DNA of 64,000 bases from Massilia putida (GCF_001941825.1 NZ_CP019038.1:5394001-5458000), one strand, 5' to 3'; shown: positions 41,478-50,291, numbered from the stretch's first letter. Program-made: numbers and translations. The notes: generated by a model not told the origin, from the letters alone.

Positions 41478-43342
41478 ACGGCCATCATATGTTTCGCTGG
41501 GCGCCGTACGCCGTCGTGGCGGCGCTGTGCCTGTTGCCGCTGGCCTTGGGCAATTTCGGACTCGGCCTGATGAACGACATCGGCATCGGCGCGATGGTGG
41601 CCCTCGGGCTCGTGATGCTGACGGGCGTGGGCGGCGTGACGTCTTTCGGCCAGGCGGCATTCGTCGGCATTGCCGCGTATTCGACGGCATGGCTGTCGAC
41701 CATGGAGGGGTTATCGCCATGGCTGGGCCTGCCCTTCGCGTTGCTGACGACCGGCGTCGCGGCGACCGCCATCGGCATGCTGACGCTGCGGCTCGGCAGC
41801 CATTACCTGCCGATCAGTACGATCGCATGGGGCCTGTCCGTGCCGCTGGTGCTGAGCAATATCGAGGCGCTCGGCAGCCATACCGGCATTACCAATATCG
41901 CGCCGGTCCATGTGGCGGGCTTCTCGCTGGCCGCCCCCGGCGCGATGTACTACCTGATCTGGGGCATGGTGGGACTCGCTTACCTGTTCAGCAGCAACTT
42001 GCTGCAGTCGCGCCAGGGCAGGGCAATGCGCAGCCTGCGTGGCGGTAACGGCCTGCTGGCCAGCGTCGGCGCGGACGGCTACCAGTTGCGCCTGAAACTG
42101 TTCGTCTACTCGGCGCTCCTCGCGGCGCTGGCAGGTTGGCTGTATGCCCACAACAACCGTTACGTCAGCCCGACGACGTTCGACGTCCACGGCAGCATCA
42201 ATTACCTGCTGATGGCGGTCGTGGGCGGCCTGCTGCAATTGTTCGGCGCGGTCGTCGGTTCAGCCATCGTGATCCTGCTGCGTAATGTTCTGCAGGACGT
42301 ACTCCCGCTGCTGTCGGACCGCGGCTCCCAGATGGAAGTGATCGCCTTCAGTCTCCTGTTCCTGCTGTTATTGCACCATGCACGAGCAGGGCTGTGCGGT
42401 TACGTGCTGAAGATCGCCGCCCGTCACGGCCGTCCATTGTCTCGCCGGGACGTCCACGTCGGCCCGGACGTGCCGCCGCTCTCCAGACGGGCGCTGCCCC
42501 CCGCCGGCAAGATCATCCTCAGCGCAAGGAAAGTGATGCGCCGCTTCGGTGGCCTGGTCGCCGTCAACGAGGTCAGTTTCGACATTGCGGCCGGCGAGAT
42601 CGTCGGCCTGATCGGACCGAACGGTGCCGGCAAATCGACGATGTTCAACCTGCTGACCGGCGCCATCCAGCTCACTTCCGGCACCGTGTCCTTCATGGAT
42701 CGCGACGTGACGAAGATGTCGCAGCGCCAGATCGCCCAGCTCGGCATGGCGCGGACTTTCCAGCACGTCAAGCTGCGTCCCCAGATGACCCTGCTCGACA
42801 ACGTCGCCCTCGGTGCGCATGGCAGGACGTCGTGCGGCCTGGTCGCCGCCGGCCTCGGCCTGGACAAGCGCGAGGAGGCGCAGATCTTCCAGGAGGCGCG
42901 CACCCAGCTCGCCCGCATCGGTCTCGGCGGACGCGAGCACGAACTGGCAGGCGCGCTGCCGCTGGGCACGCAGCGCCTGCTGGAGATCGCGCGGGCGCTG
43001 ATGGTCGACCCTGTCATGCTGATCCTCGACGAACCCGCAGCCGGCCTGCGCCATGGGGAAAAACAGGAATTGGCGGTGCTGCTGAACCAACTGCGCCGTG
43101 ACGGCGTCACCATCATGATCGTCGAACACGACATGGACTTCGTGATGAAGCTGGTCGACCGCCTCGTCGTGATGAATTTCGGCAGCAAGCTGATGGAAGG
43201 CGAACCCGCGGCCGTGCGGCGCGATGCGCGCGTGCAGGCCGCCTACCTGGGCGGCGATCCGGCCGCCCTCGACGATCACAACGGCGATCACGGCGCAGCC
43301 GAAGCGGCCGTGCCCCTTGCCCGTATTGGAGAAAAAGCGTGA
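41474..43342 (+). CDS. Fused ABC permease (LivM-like) and ATPase (LivG-like)
   Basis: A 622-aa single-chain fusion. Residues 1-300 are the LivM permease (GVGGVTSFGQAAFVGIAAY, TLRLGSHYLPISTIAWGL). A linker (about 300-345, Arg/Pro-rich) follows, then the LivG ATPase domain (about 350-600): Walker A GPNGAGKST, Q-loop, LPLGTQRLLEIARAL in place of the LSGGQ signature as usual for LivG, Walker B LILDEPAAGL, and the switch His in VEHDMDF. It starts at 41474 overlapping livH and has an AGGAG box. Confidence 0.9.
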   Translation: MNGHHMFRWAPYAVVAALCLLPLALGNFGLGLMNDIGIGAMVALGLVMLTGVGGVTSFGQAAFVGIAAYSTAWLSTMEGLSPWLGLPFALLTTGVAATAIGMLTLRLGSHYLPISTIAWGLSVPLVLSNIEALGSHTGITNIAPVHVAGFSLAAPGAMYYLIWGMVGLAYLFSSNLLQSRQGRAMRSLRGGNGLLASVGADGYQLRLKLFVYSALLAALAGWLYAHNNRYVSPTTFDVHGSINYLLMAVVGGLLQLFGAVVGSAIVILLRNVLQDVLPLLSDRGSQMEVIAFSLLFLLLLHHARAGLCGYVLKIAARHGRPLSRRDVHVGPDVPPLSRRALPPAGKIILSARKVMRRFGGLVAVNEVSFDIAAGEIVGLIGPNGAGKSTMFNLLTGAIQLTSGTVSFMDRDVTKMSQRQIAQLGMARTFQHVKLRPQMTLLDNVALGAHGRTSCGLVAAGLGLDKREEAQIFQEARTQLARIGLGGREHELAGALPLGTQRLLEIARALMVDPVMLILDEPAAGLRHGEKQELAVLLNQLRRDGVTIMIVEHDMDFVMKLVDRLVVMNFGSKLMEGEPAAVRRDARVQAAYLGGDPAALDDHNGDHGAAEAAVPLARIGEKA

Positions 43343-44064
43343 GCCCCATCCTTGAAATCGAACATCTGCAAGTCAATTACGGACAAGTGGAGGCGGTACG
43401 CGGCATCTCGCTGAAGCTGATGCCCAACGAGATCGTTTCCGTCATCGGTCCGAACGGTGCCGGCAAGACGAGCATGCTGGCCGCGGCGGTCGGCCTGCTG
43501 CCGGCACGTGGCGTCGTCCGCATGGACGGCGAATCGCTGGACGGCATCGACGTCGAGTCGCGGGTCGAGCGCGGACTGTGCCTCGTGCCGGAGCAGCGCG
43601 AGCTGTTCGGCGACATGTCGGTGCTGGATAACCTGCTACTGGGCAGTTACAGCCGCCGCGATTCCGCGGCATCGCGCAAGCGCAAGCTCGACCGGGTCTA
43701 CCATCGCTTCCCGCGCCTGGCCGAGCGCCGCACGCAGCGTTCCAACACGCTGTCCGGCGGCGAGCGGCAGATGCTGGCGCTCGGACGGGCTTTGATGTCC
43801 GAACCGCGCGTCCTGATGCTGGACGAACCCAGCCTGGGCCTCGCCCCGCTGATCGTGACCGAGATCCTCGCCATCGTGCGCAGCCTGCGCGACGACGGCA
43901 TCTCGATCATCCTCGTCGAGCAGAACGCGCTGGCCGCATTGCGCAGCTCGGATCGCGGCATTGTCCTGGAACTCGGCGAAGTCTCGCTCGCCGGGACCTC
44001 GCAGGAACTGATCCGCGATCCGCGGATCCACGCCACCTACCTGGGCGGCGGCACCGACGACTGA
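43339..44064 (+). CDS. Branched-chain-type ABC transporter ATPase (LivF-like)
   Basis: A 241-aa ATPase: Walker A GPNGAGKTS (about 37-45), signature LSGGERQMLALGRALM, Walker B LMLDEPSLGLAP, and switch His replaced by Gln in LVEQNA as is usual in LivF. It pairs with the LivG domain of the preceding fusion. It starts with a GTG (43339) that overlaps the stop of the fusion gene. Two GC hairpins downstream separate it from the convergent substrate-binding protein gene. Confidence 0.93.
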   Translation: MSPILEIEHLQVNYGQVEAVRGISLKLMPNEIVSVIGPNGAGKTSMLAAAVGLLPARGVVRMDGESLDGIDVESRVERGLCLVPEQRELFGDMSVLDNLLLGSYSRRDSAASRKRKLDRVYHRFPRLAERRTQRSNTLSGGERQMLALGRALMSEPRVLMLDEPSLGLAPLIVTEILAIVRSLRDDGISIILVEQNALAALRSSDRGIVLELGEVSLAGTSQELIRDPRIHATYLGGGTDD

Positions 44065-44074
44065 TGCGAAAGGG

Positions 44075-44132
44075 GCCGGCCGCCGCGGCCGGCACTCGCA
44101 AAACGACAAACGCCGCCGGAAATCCGGCGGCG
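44075..44132. terminator. Double hairpin terminator between convergent livF and the binding-protein gene
   Basis: First hairpin: GCCGGCCGC/GCGGCCGGC at 44075-44093. Second: CGCCGCCGG at 44111-44119 pairing with CCGGCGGCG at 44124-44132, flanked by AAA and TTC. Neither has a long U tract, but the position between converging stops fits a bidirectional terminator. Confidence 0.6.
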
Positions 44133-44176
44133 TTCGCATATGTGCGACCGTCAGCGTGCCTGGGCACGCGACTTCG

Positions 44177-45331
44177 TCAGGGCACGTATTTCCACTGGCC
44201 TTTTTCGAGCTTGACCATCACGACCGAGCGCGGATCCGAATTGAAGCGATGATCCGCGCGATAGTTGTACACGCCCTGCGTGCCGACCACTTCGCCGCCG
44301 CCCTGGATAGCTTCGCGCAGGGTGGCGCGGAACTGCGGCGTGCCCGGCTGGGCCTTCTTCATCGCGCGCTGCGCCGCATCGGTGAAGATCAGCCATGCGT
44401 CGAAGGCGTACGGCGCGAATGCGTCGGTCGCATCGGTCTTGAAGGTCTGCTTGTAGACATTGCGGAAGTCGAGCGAGATCTTGCGCGACGCATTATTGGC
44501 CGGCAGCTGTTCCGCCACCACGACCGGGCCGGTGGGCGCGTACAGGCCCTCCAGTGCGTTGCCGCCGATGCGGATGAAATCCGGGTTGATGATGCCGTGC
44601 GTGCCGTAGATCTTGCCGTTGTAGCCGCGCTGCTTCAGCGCCAGGTAGGGCAGGGCGCCGGGCGTGCCGGACGTGCCGGTGAGGACGGCGTCGGGGCGGG
44701 CGGCGACGATCTTGAGGACCTGTCCGGTCACCGAGCTGTCGTTGCGCGCGTAGCGTTCGTTCGTCAGCACCTTAATGCCGTTGGCCTTGGCGGCGGAGAC
44801 GAGCGCGTCGTAGACGATGTCGCCCCAGGCGTCCGAGAAGCCGATGTAGGCGACGCTTTTGACGCCGTTGCGCTTCATGTGGGCCACGACAGCATCGACC
44901 ATCAGCGGCGTCGATTGCGGCACGGTCACCATCCAGGCGCCGTTCTCGCCTTCGACCTTGGCCTGTGCGATCGAAATGAACGGGACGTTGAGCTCGCGCG
45001 CCACGCCGTTGATCGCCAGCCCCGACGGCGTGCCCGCAGTGCCGATCAGCGCGTCGACCTTGTCTTCCACCACCAGCTTGCGGGCATCGCGGGCGGCGGT
45101 GGTCGGGTCCGACGCGTCGTCGAGCTGGATCACCTCCACCTTCTTGCCGTCGACGTCCGGCCGGTAGGCGACGCCCGCCTGCAGTCCTTTGCCGTAGGGG
45201 ATGCCCAGGGACGAGGACGGCCCCGACAGCGACGTGATGAAGCCGAGCTTGAGGTCCGCGGCCGATACGGCAAGCGGCAGCGCCAAGGCCGCAGCGATGG
45301 CGGTCAAACGAATACACGATACAGGTTTCAT
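44177..45331 (-). CDS. ABC transporter substrate-binding protein (LivJ/LivK-like)
   Basis: A 384-aa protein with a Sec signal peptide (about 1-25, ending VSAA). It has the periplasmic type I binding fold of branched-chain/aromatic uptake (KLGFITSLSGPSSSLGIPYGKGLQAGV, DDASDPTTAARDARKLV, FSDAWGD). It is separate from, and convergent to, the permease/ATPase genes, and so follows the flavin-monooxygenase genes in orientation. Related HAAT binding proteins bind aromatic acids; the ligand is inferred only by context. Confidence 0.9.
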   Translation of the reverse strand: MKPVSCIRLTAIAAALALPLAVSAADLKLGFITSLSGPSSSLGIPYGKGLQAGVAYRPDVDGKKVEVIQLDDASDPTTAARDARKLVVEDKVDALIGTAGTPSGLAINGVARELNVPFISIAQAKVEGENGAWMVTVPQSTPLMVDAVVAHMKRNGVKSVAYIGFSDAWGDIVYDALVSAAKANGIKVLTNERYARNDSSVTGQVLKIVAARPDAVLTGTSGTPGALPYLALKQRGYNGKIYGTHGIINPDFIRIGGNALEGLYAPTGPVVVAEQLPANNASRKISLDFRNVYKQTFKTDATDAFAPYAFDAWLIFTDAAQRAMKKAQPGTPQFRATLREAIQGGGEVVGTQGVYNYRADHRFNSDPRSVVMVKLEKGQWKYVP

Positions 45332-45384
45332 ACAAGGTCTCCCCGTTGGTTGGTTATCTGTCTAGTGGTTGTCTGGCACCGATA

Positions 45385-45405
45385 CCGACCCGATTCTAGG
45401 GTCGG
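45385..45405 (-). other. Hairpin between flavin reductase gene and binding-protein gene
   Basis: A perfect 7-bp stem (CCGACCC 45385-45391 / GGGTCGG 45399-45405) with a 7-base loop lies downstream of the flavin reductase stop and upstream of the binding-protein start. No U tract follows on either strand, so it may be a weak terminator or processing site. Confidence 0.35.
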
Positions 45406-45466
45406 GGTACCGGCGGATCAAATCGGTAGAACGCATGGGGCGCATGAATCCGGCGGATAGTCCGGC

Positions 45467-45994
45467 TCAGGCCGCCTGGCCGTCGGCCTGCCGCATGACG
45501 CGGCGGAACGTGCGGTCGAAATACACCAGCGCGTCGGCGTCCGGGCGGATCACGATGTCGTCGACCTGTGCGTAGATCACGGCATGCGTTCCCACTTCCG
45601 TCATGTCGACCACGCGTCCGGCCAGGCTGACGAGCGCGCCGTGCAGCCGGGGTACCGTGATGCCGTCGGTAGTCCAGTCGGCCGCGGCGAAACGGTCCTC
45701 CATCGACAGCCCGCTCATGCCGGCAAAATGCTTCGCGAGTTCGTCGCATTCGGCCGGCAGCACGTTGACGCACAGGTGACGGTTCTGCGCGAACGCCGAC
45801 AGCGTGGTGCTGTTGCGGTTCAGGCAGAACAGCAGCGTGGGCGGCGTGTCGCTGACGGAGCACACGGCGGTCGCGGTGACGCCGCACCGGCCGGCGGGGC
45901 CGGCCGTCGTGACGATGTTGACGGCGGCCGGCAGGTTCGCCATGGCGTTGCGGAAGCGCAGGCGCAGTTCCTCGTTCAGGGATGTCGTATCCAT
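45467..45994 (-). CDS. Flavin reductase (HpaC-like) of a two-component monooxygenase
   Basis: A 175-aa protein of the split-barrel flavin reductase family: FRNAMANLPAAVNIVTTAGPAGRCGVTATAVCSVSDTPP, FCLNRNSTT, then FAQNRHLCVNVL and the C-terminal FDRTFRRV (FxRxYR-like). It makes FADH2 or FMNH2 from NAD(P)H for the oxygenase encoded 7 bp upstream. Size and motif are like HpaC/HsaB. It is the last gene of the V4R-monooxygenase-reductase set. Confidence 0.9.
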   Translation of the reverse strand: MDTTSLNEELRLRFRNAMANLPAAVNIVTTAGPAGRCGVTATAVCSVSDTPPTLLFCLNRNSTTLSAFAQNRHLCVNVLPAECDELAKHFAGMSGLSMEDRFAAADWTTDGITVPRLHGALVSLAGRVVDMTEVGTHAVIYAQVDDIVIRPDADALVYFDRTFRRVMRQADGQAA

Positions 45995-46001
45995 GGCGTC
46001 C

Positions 46002-47186
46002 TCACAGGTAGCCGGGGAAGGGGGGAACGCCCGTCAGCACGGCGCCGGCACCGTCGTAGTTGCCGCTGCTGAGGAAGGCATGCTGCGTGACCACCATCGA
46101 ATCACGCACGATCCGCTGCAGGGGATGCGTGCTGTAGATGCTGGCCATGCCGCCGAGCCGGTACGCGGTCCGGATGGCGTCGGCCGAGACCTGCGCCGCG
46201 TGCGTTGCGCTCAGCTTCAGGGTGCTGATCTGTTGCGCCGTCACCTCGTCGCCGGCGACGATGGCGGCGTACACGGCCTCCGCGCTCTCGAAGAAGAATG
46301 CGCGGGCGCTGTGGTACGCCGCTTCGGCCTTCGCCAGTTCGATCCGGAAGTAGGCGCGGTCGGCCATGCGCGGCGCACCGGTCGTGGTGATCTTGCCAGC
46401 CGACATGTCGTTCACGATCGCGAGCGCGGCCTGCGCAAGTCCGAGGTTGACGGCGGCGTGCACCTGGGCCTGGTAGCAGGTCGCCGGATAGCGGTACAGC
46501 GGCTCGTCGATGACCACCGCGCCGCCGCGCGAGAATGTCCATTCGTCCGCGACATACTTGTCCGTCACGCGCAGGTCGTGGCTGCCCGTGCCTTCCAGTC
46601 CGACCACGTTCCAGTTTTCCACGATCTGCACCTGGTCGGCCGGCAGGATCGCCGCGAGCGGCTTGACGCCCGGCCCGCCGCCGATGCCCACGCCCAGCCA
46701 GCTGGCGCCCATGCAGCCGCTGGCGAACTTCCACTGGCCGGTGACGCGCCAGCCGTCGCCGTCGCGGGCGGCCGGCTGTGGCGGATACAACGCACCCGCG
46801 AAAACCTGGTCGGGACCCGTGGCATAGATCTTCGCCTGCGTTTCCTTCGGCAAGGAGGCCAGGTACGTGTTGGCGGAGCCGAAGCTGGCGACCCAGGCCG
46901 CCGAGCCGTCGACCGACGCGATGCGCGCGACGATGCGCAGGAAGTCGGCGGGCGGCAGCGCGTCGCCGCCGAAGCAGCGCGGCGTGCCGGCACGGTAGAT
47001 GCCGGCCTGCTTGAACCGCTCGACCATGTCGCGGGGCACGTGGCCCAGCTCGGTGAATTGCTCCTTGCGCTGTCCGACTTCGGCAAGCACGTCGTCCAGC
47101 GTGGCGGGCGTACGGGGGGCGGACGGCACGATGCCGGAAGTCGCGCCCGTGCGGGCTGCGGGTTGCAACAGTGTGGACGTGTTCAT
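46002..47186 (-). CDS. Acyl-CoA-dehydrogenase-fold flavin monooxygenase (HsaA/HpaH-like)
   Basis: A 394-aa protein with the acyl-CoA dehydrogenase fold: N-terminal helical domain (about 30-130; SVDGSAAWVASFGSAN), beta-barrel (about 135-230; GWRVTGQWKFASGCMGASW) and C-terminal helices. Sequences with this pattern lack the dehydrogenase Glu and act as group D flavin-dependent monooxygenases on phenols, amines or sulfur compounds, with a separate reductase. The reductase gene follows by 7 bp, which supports this reading. The substrate is unknown. Confidence 0.85.
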   Translation of the reverse strand: MNTSTLLQPAARTGATSGIVPSAPRTPATLDDVLAEVGQRKEQFTELGHVPRDMVERFKQAGIYRAGTPRCFGGDALPPADFLRIVARIASVDGSAAWVASFGSANTYLASLPKETQAKIYATGPDQVFAGALYPPQPAARDGDGWRVTGQWKFASGCMGASWLGVGIGGGPGVKPLAAILPADQVQIVENWNVVGLEGTGSHDLRVTDKYVADEWTFSRGGAVVIDEPLYRYPATCYQAQVHAAVNLGLAQAALAIVNDMSAGKITTTGAPRMADRAYFRIELAKAEAAYHSARAFFFESAEAVYAAIVAGDEVTAQQISTLKLSATHAAQVSADAIRTAYRLGGMASIYSTHPLQRIVRDSMVVTQHAFLSSGNYDGAGAVLTGVPPFPGYL

Positions 47187-47210
47187 GAGGTCTCCTCTGG
47201 ATAAACTGGG

Positions 47211-47756
47211 TTATTGCGACAGGGCCTGGACCGTGAGGTCGCCAGGCGATTGCGGGTTCCGGTCGGGGCCGGCGCTGCGCGCGACGAAGCGGCAGGACGT
47301 GGCGCCGCGCGCGGCGCACTGCGTTTCCGTGACCTGCACGGCGCCGCCCATCAGTGCCTGGGCCAGGCTGTGGAAGATGCCGCCGACAGGCGCGCAGACG
47401 GGCTCCCCGGAAGGCCCGTACCCGGCCGCGAAGGGGCTGTTCTCCACCTCGAGCTCGGTGTTGCCGTCGCGCTGCGTGATGCGCCACTTGCCCCAGCCGA
47501 ACGCGGCGGCGCCATCGATGACGCTTTGCTGCAGGCGTGCCGGCCCTTCCGCATGCAGGTAAGCGGCGACGCTCTTGCCGCCGTGTTTGCGCGCCGACCG
47601 CCCGAGCGCGGTCAATACCGTGGCGTGCATGTCGGCCGGCAGTTCGTGCAGCATCCCCATCAGCACGTCCGGCCGCATGAGCAGGTAACGGCGGTCGCCG
47701 TCGAAGATGGTCCCGGCCGATTCGTCGACGCGGATGCGATCCCAAAATGCACTCAA
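47211..47756 (-). CDS. Stand-alone V4R (4-vinyl reductase) domain protein
   Basis: A 181-aa protein. Its C-terminal half (about 95-160) carries the V4R/XylR N-terminal-like signature: GYGPSGEPVCAPVGGIFHSL, then VQVTETQCAARGATSCRFVA with conserved Cys. In XylR/DmpR this domain binds aromatic effectors; here it is not fused to an AAA+ or HTH domain. It is first gene of the flavin-monooxygenase operon, divergent from a LysR gene. It could be a ligand-binding sensor or a metabolic helper; I do not know which. Confidence 0.75.
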   Translation of the reverse strand: MSAFWDRIRVDESAGTIFDGDRRYLLMRPDVLMGMLHELPADMHATVLTALGRSARKHGGKSVAAYLHAEGPARLQQSVIDGAAAFGWGKWRITQRDGNTELEVENSPFAAGYGPSGEPVCAPVGGIFHSLAQALMGGAVQVTETQCAARGATSCRFVARSAGPDRNPQSPGDLTVQALSQ

Positions 47757-47795
47757 CTGTGGCTCCTGTGACTTAGAATAAATAAGGCGTCATGA

Positions 47796-47810
47796 AGCAC
47801 GATAGGTGCT
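47796..47810. promoter_or_regulatory. Candidate LysR operator AGCAC-N5-GTGCT
   Basis: A perfect inverted repeat AGCAC (47796-47800) and GTGCT (47806-47810) with a 5-base spacer lies in the 85-bp gap between the divergent V4R and LysR genes. This is the expected location for LysR control of the monooxygenase operon. Confidence 0.5.
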
Positions 47811-47841
47811 GCCTCGAAGCATCGTCAAATGAAGATTGGGA

Positions 47842-48765
47842 ATGCGCACTATGCTGGAAATGAATACGGGAACGGTCGACCTCAATCTGATGCGCGTCTT
47901 CCTGGCGATCTGGGATACGCACAGCCTGACGCTGGCCGCCGACCGTCTGGCGCTCTCGCAACCGGCCGTCAGCCACTGCCTGAAGCGCCTGCGCGACGTC
48001 TTCCAGGACCCCCTGTTCGTGCGCACCGCGGAGGGCATGCAGCCGACCGGAGCGGCGATACGGCTGCACGATCCCATCGACCGCGCGCTGGACCTGATCT
48101 ACGGCGCGATGCAGCGCCACGCCGGGTTCGACGCGGCCACGTCCACGCGGCGCTTCCGTATCTCCATGTCCGACATGTCGGCGTTTTATTTTCTGCCGCC
48201 CCTGCTGGCCGAGTTCCAGAACAGCGCGCCCGGGATACGCCTGGACATCGTTCCGGTGCCGCTCGCGAACGTCGAGAGCGGCATGCGTTCGGGCGAGATC
48301 GATCTGGCGGTGGGCTACGTGCCGGGCCTGTCGGGCGACTGCGTGGCCGAGACGTTGTTCCAAGACGAGCACATCTGCATGGTCCGTGCCGGTCACCCGC
48401 TCGTCGGGCGCACGTTGACCCGCGAGCGCCTGGACGGCTTGCGCTTCATGTTCGCCGACAGCAGCGCGACGGGTCATGGCCTGACCGAAAAATGGTTCGA
48501 CCGGATGGATATCAAACGCAACATCGTCCTGAACCTGCCGCATTTCACGGCGGCGCCCGAGATCGTGCGCAGTACCGACCTCGCCGTGATCTTCCCGCGC
48601 AGCATCGCCGAGCGCTTCAACCGCTCACGCGGCTTCCGTCTGTTGCCTCTGCCGTTCGAACTGCCTCCGATCGAGGTCAAGTTGCACCTGCACACGCGCT
48701 TCGCCGCCGATGCCGGTATCGCCTGGCTGCGCGGTGCCATGCGTACGATGTTCGGCGCTAGGTGA
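47842..48765 (+). CDS. LysR-family regulator of the flavin-monooxygenase operon
   Basis: A 307-aa regulator: winged HTH (about 8-70; VDLNLMRVFLAIWDTHSLTLAADRLALSQPAVSHCLKRL) and effector-binding domain (about 90-300; LPHFTAAPEIVRSTDLAVIFPRSIAERF). It is related in layout to the LysR at 38050. Start choice is uncertain: ATG at 47842, 47851 or 47860, or a TTG at 47836, are in frame, with only a weak ribosome-binding site. It is divergent from the V4R gene. Confidence 0.9.
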   Translation: MRTMLEMNTGTVDLNLMRVFLAIWDTHSLTLAADRLALSQPAVSHCLKRLRDVFQDPLFVRTAEGMQPTGAAIRLHDPIDRALDLIYGAMQRHAGFDAATSTRRFRISMSDMSAFYFLPPLLAEFQNSAPGIRLDIVPVPLANVESGMRSGEIDLAVGYVPGLSGDCVAETLFQDEHICMVRAGHPLVGRTLTRERLDGLRFMFADSSATGHGLTEKWFDRMDIKRNIVLNLPHFTAAPEIVRSTDLAVIFPRSIAERFNRSRGFRLLPLPFELPPIEVKLHLHTRFAADAGIAWLRGAMRTMFGAR

Positions 48766-48870
48766 TTTCTTTAGGGGCCATGCGGTTTGCGCGTAGCGCG
48801 TCCGCGATTCTGCGCATTGTGGTGTAGACGCGAGCGCCGTACACTGGCGACGACATCTGAAAGGAAAGCA

Positions 48871-49287
48871 ATGCCAACCATCCAGGCACACATCATGGCG
48901 GGTCATTCCGCCGCTCAGAAGGAATGCTTGATCGCGCGGATCACCGGCGCCGTCGTGGAGGCTGTCGACGCGCCCATCGATTCGGTGTGCGTGCTCATCG
49001 ACGAAGTCCCGCGCGCGCATTTCGGCATCGCCGGCAAGCCGGCGACCGCGACCACGCCGCCGCGCGCCGTGCTGCAGGCGTTCCTGATCGCCGGCCGCAC
49101 GGATGCGCAGAAGGTCCGCCTGATCGAGGGCCTGACGGCCGCCGTCTCCAGTGCGATCGATGTCGCCCCCGGCGTCGTGCGCGTCTTCATCACCGACCTG
49201 CCCAACACCGATTTCGGCCTGGGGGGCAAAACGGCGCTCGCGCTCGGTCGCGGCATCGGGCGCGCCGCGCTCGTGCACCAGGCCTAG
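48871..49287 (+). CDS. Tandem 4-oxalocrotonate tautomerase-family protein
   Basis: A 138-aa protein made of two related about 60-residue units: MPTIQAHIMAGHSAAQKECLIARITGAVVEAV and AVLQAFLIAGRTDAQKVRLIEGLTAAVSSAI. The first starts with Met-Pro, so the catalytic amino-terminal Pro of the family is present after Met removal; the second lacks it. Fused tautomerases act on unsaturated keto acids from ring cleavage. AAAGGAAAG stands 5-10 bp upstream of the start at 48871. It is followed by a LysR gene after 9 bp. Confidence 0.85.
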   Translation: MPTIQAHIMAGHSAAQKECLIARITGAVVEAVDAPIDSVCVLIDEVPRAHFGIAGKPATATTPPRAVLQAFLIAGRTDAQKVRLIEGLTAAVSSAIDVAPGVVRVFITDLPNTDFGLGGKTALALGRGIGRAALVHQA

Positions 49288-49296
49288 GTTGCCCGC

Positions 49297-50229
49297 ATGC
49301 TGGAACTGCGCCACCTGCGCTACTTCCACGCCGTGGCGGAGACGCTCAGCTTCAGCCGTGCCGCCGAATTGCTGCACATTGCGCAACCACCGTTGAGCCG
49401 GCAGATCCGCCAGCTCGAGGACATGCTGGGCGTGGAGCTGATCGACCGCGAATCGCGGCCCATCGCCCTCACGGCCGCCGGCAAGTTTTACTACGAACAG
49501 ACGTACCAGGTGCTGTCGCGCTTGTGCGAGATCGAGGACGGCGCGCGGCGCCTGGCGCGCAGGCAGAAGGTCTGGTTCGGCATCGGCTTCGTGCCGTCCG
49601 TGATGTGCGGCCTGCTGCCTGAACTGATCCGGCAGTTCCGCCTGGCCGAATGCAACGTCGAGACCGGCTTCACGGAACTCATGTCGGTGGAGCAGGCCGC
49701 GGCGCTGAAGCTCGGCCGGATCGACGTCGGGTTCGGACGGCTGCCGATCGACGATCCGGACATCGAATGCGTGACGCTGCTGCGCGAGCCCTTGTTCGCG
49801 GCGATGCCGGCCGGGCACCCGCTCGCCGGGCATGCCGCGGTGGACCTGGGCGCGCTGGCCCGCGAGGCATTGCTCGTGTATCCCGCACGGCCGCGCCCTG
49901 GCTATGCCGACCAGGTGCTCGACCTGTTCGCGCGGCGCGGCCTGCGTCCGTCCGCCGTCAGCGAGGCGAACGAGATCCAGACGGCGCTCGGCCTCGTGGC
50001 CGCCGGCATTGGTGTCGCGCTGGTCCCGGCGTCGGCCTGCCAGGGGCGGGCCGGCAGTGTCGCGTTCCGCAAGGTCGTGGACGATGATGTCGTGTCGCCC
50101 GTGATCATGAATTTCCGGCGCGGCGACGACGGCCCCGTGCTGGCCCGTTTCCGTGCGCTGGCGCAGGCGTCGATCCCGCTGGCCGCCGACGAACTGGCGC
50201 AGCGCCCGCCGCAACCCGGCAGCGCCTGA
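49297..50229 (+). CDS. LysR-family regulator, BenM/CatM/CatR-like
   Basis: A 310-aa protein with the catabolic LysR opening MLELRHLRYFHAVAETLSFSRAAELLHIAQPPLSRQIRQLE (given as key stretch about 1-41) and effector domain (about 90-300). The PPLSRQI recognition helix is that of BenM, CatM and CbnR, which sense muconate or benzoate and bind ATAC-N7-GTAT. Exactly such a site is found 28 bp after its stop codon. It probably controls genes downstream, of which only a stub remains (50346-50390). Confidence 0.9.
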   Translation: MLELRHLRYFHAVAETLSFSRAAELLHIAQPPLSRQIRQLEDMLGVELIDRESRPIALTAAGKFYYEQTYQVLSRLCEIEDGARRLARRQKVWFGIGFVPSVMCGLLPELIRQFRLAECNVETGFTELMSVEQAAALKLGRIDVGFGRLPIDDPDIECVTLLREPLFAAMPAGHPLAGHAAVDLGALAREALLVYPARPRPGYADQVLDLFARRGLRPSAVSEANEIQTALGLVAAGIGVALVPASACQGRAGSVAFRKVVDDDVVSPVIMNFRRGDDGPVLARFRALAQASIPLAADELAQRPPQPGSA

Positions 50230-50256
50230 GGAAGGGGCGCGCAGGGGCGCCGCTTA

Positions 50257-50271
50257 ATACCTTGCAGGTAT
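50257..50271 (+). promoter_or_regulatory. BenM/CatM-type operator ATAC-N7-GTAT
   Basis: ATACCTTGCAGGTAT (50257-50271) is a perfect dyad and fits ATAC-N7-GTAT, the consensus of BenM/CatM-type LysR regulators. It is centred about 64 bp upstream of the start expected from the promoter at 50292-50321, the normal position of the LTTR recognition site. Confidence 0.65.
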
Positions 50272-50291
50272 GCGAGATGCTCCAATCGGTC

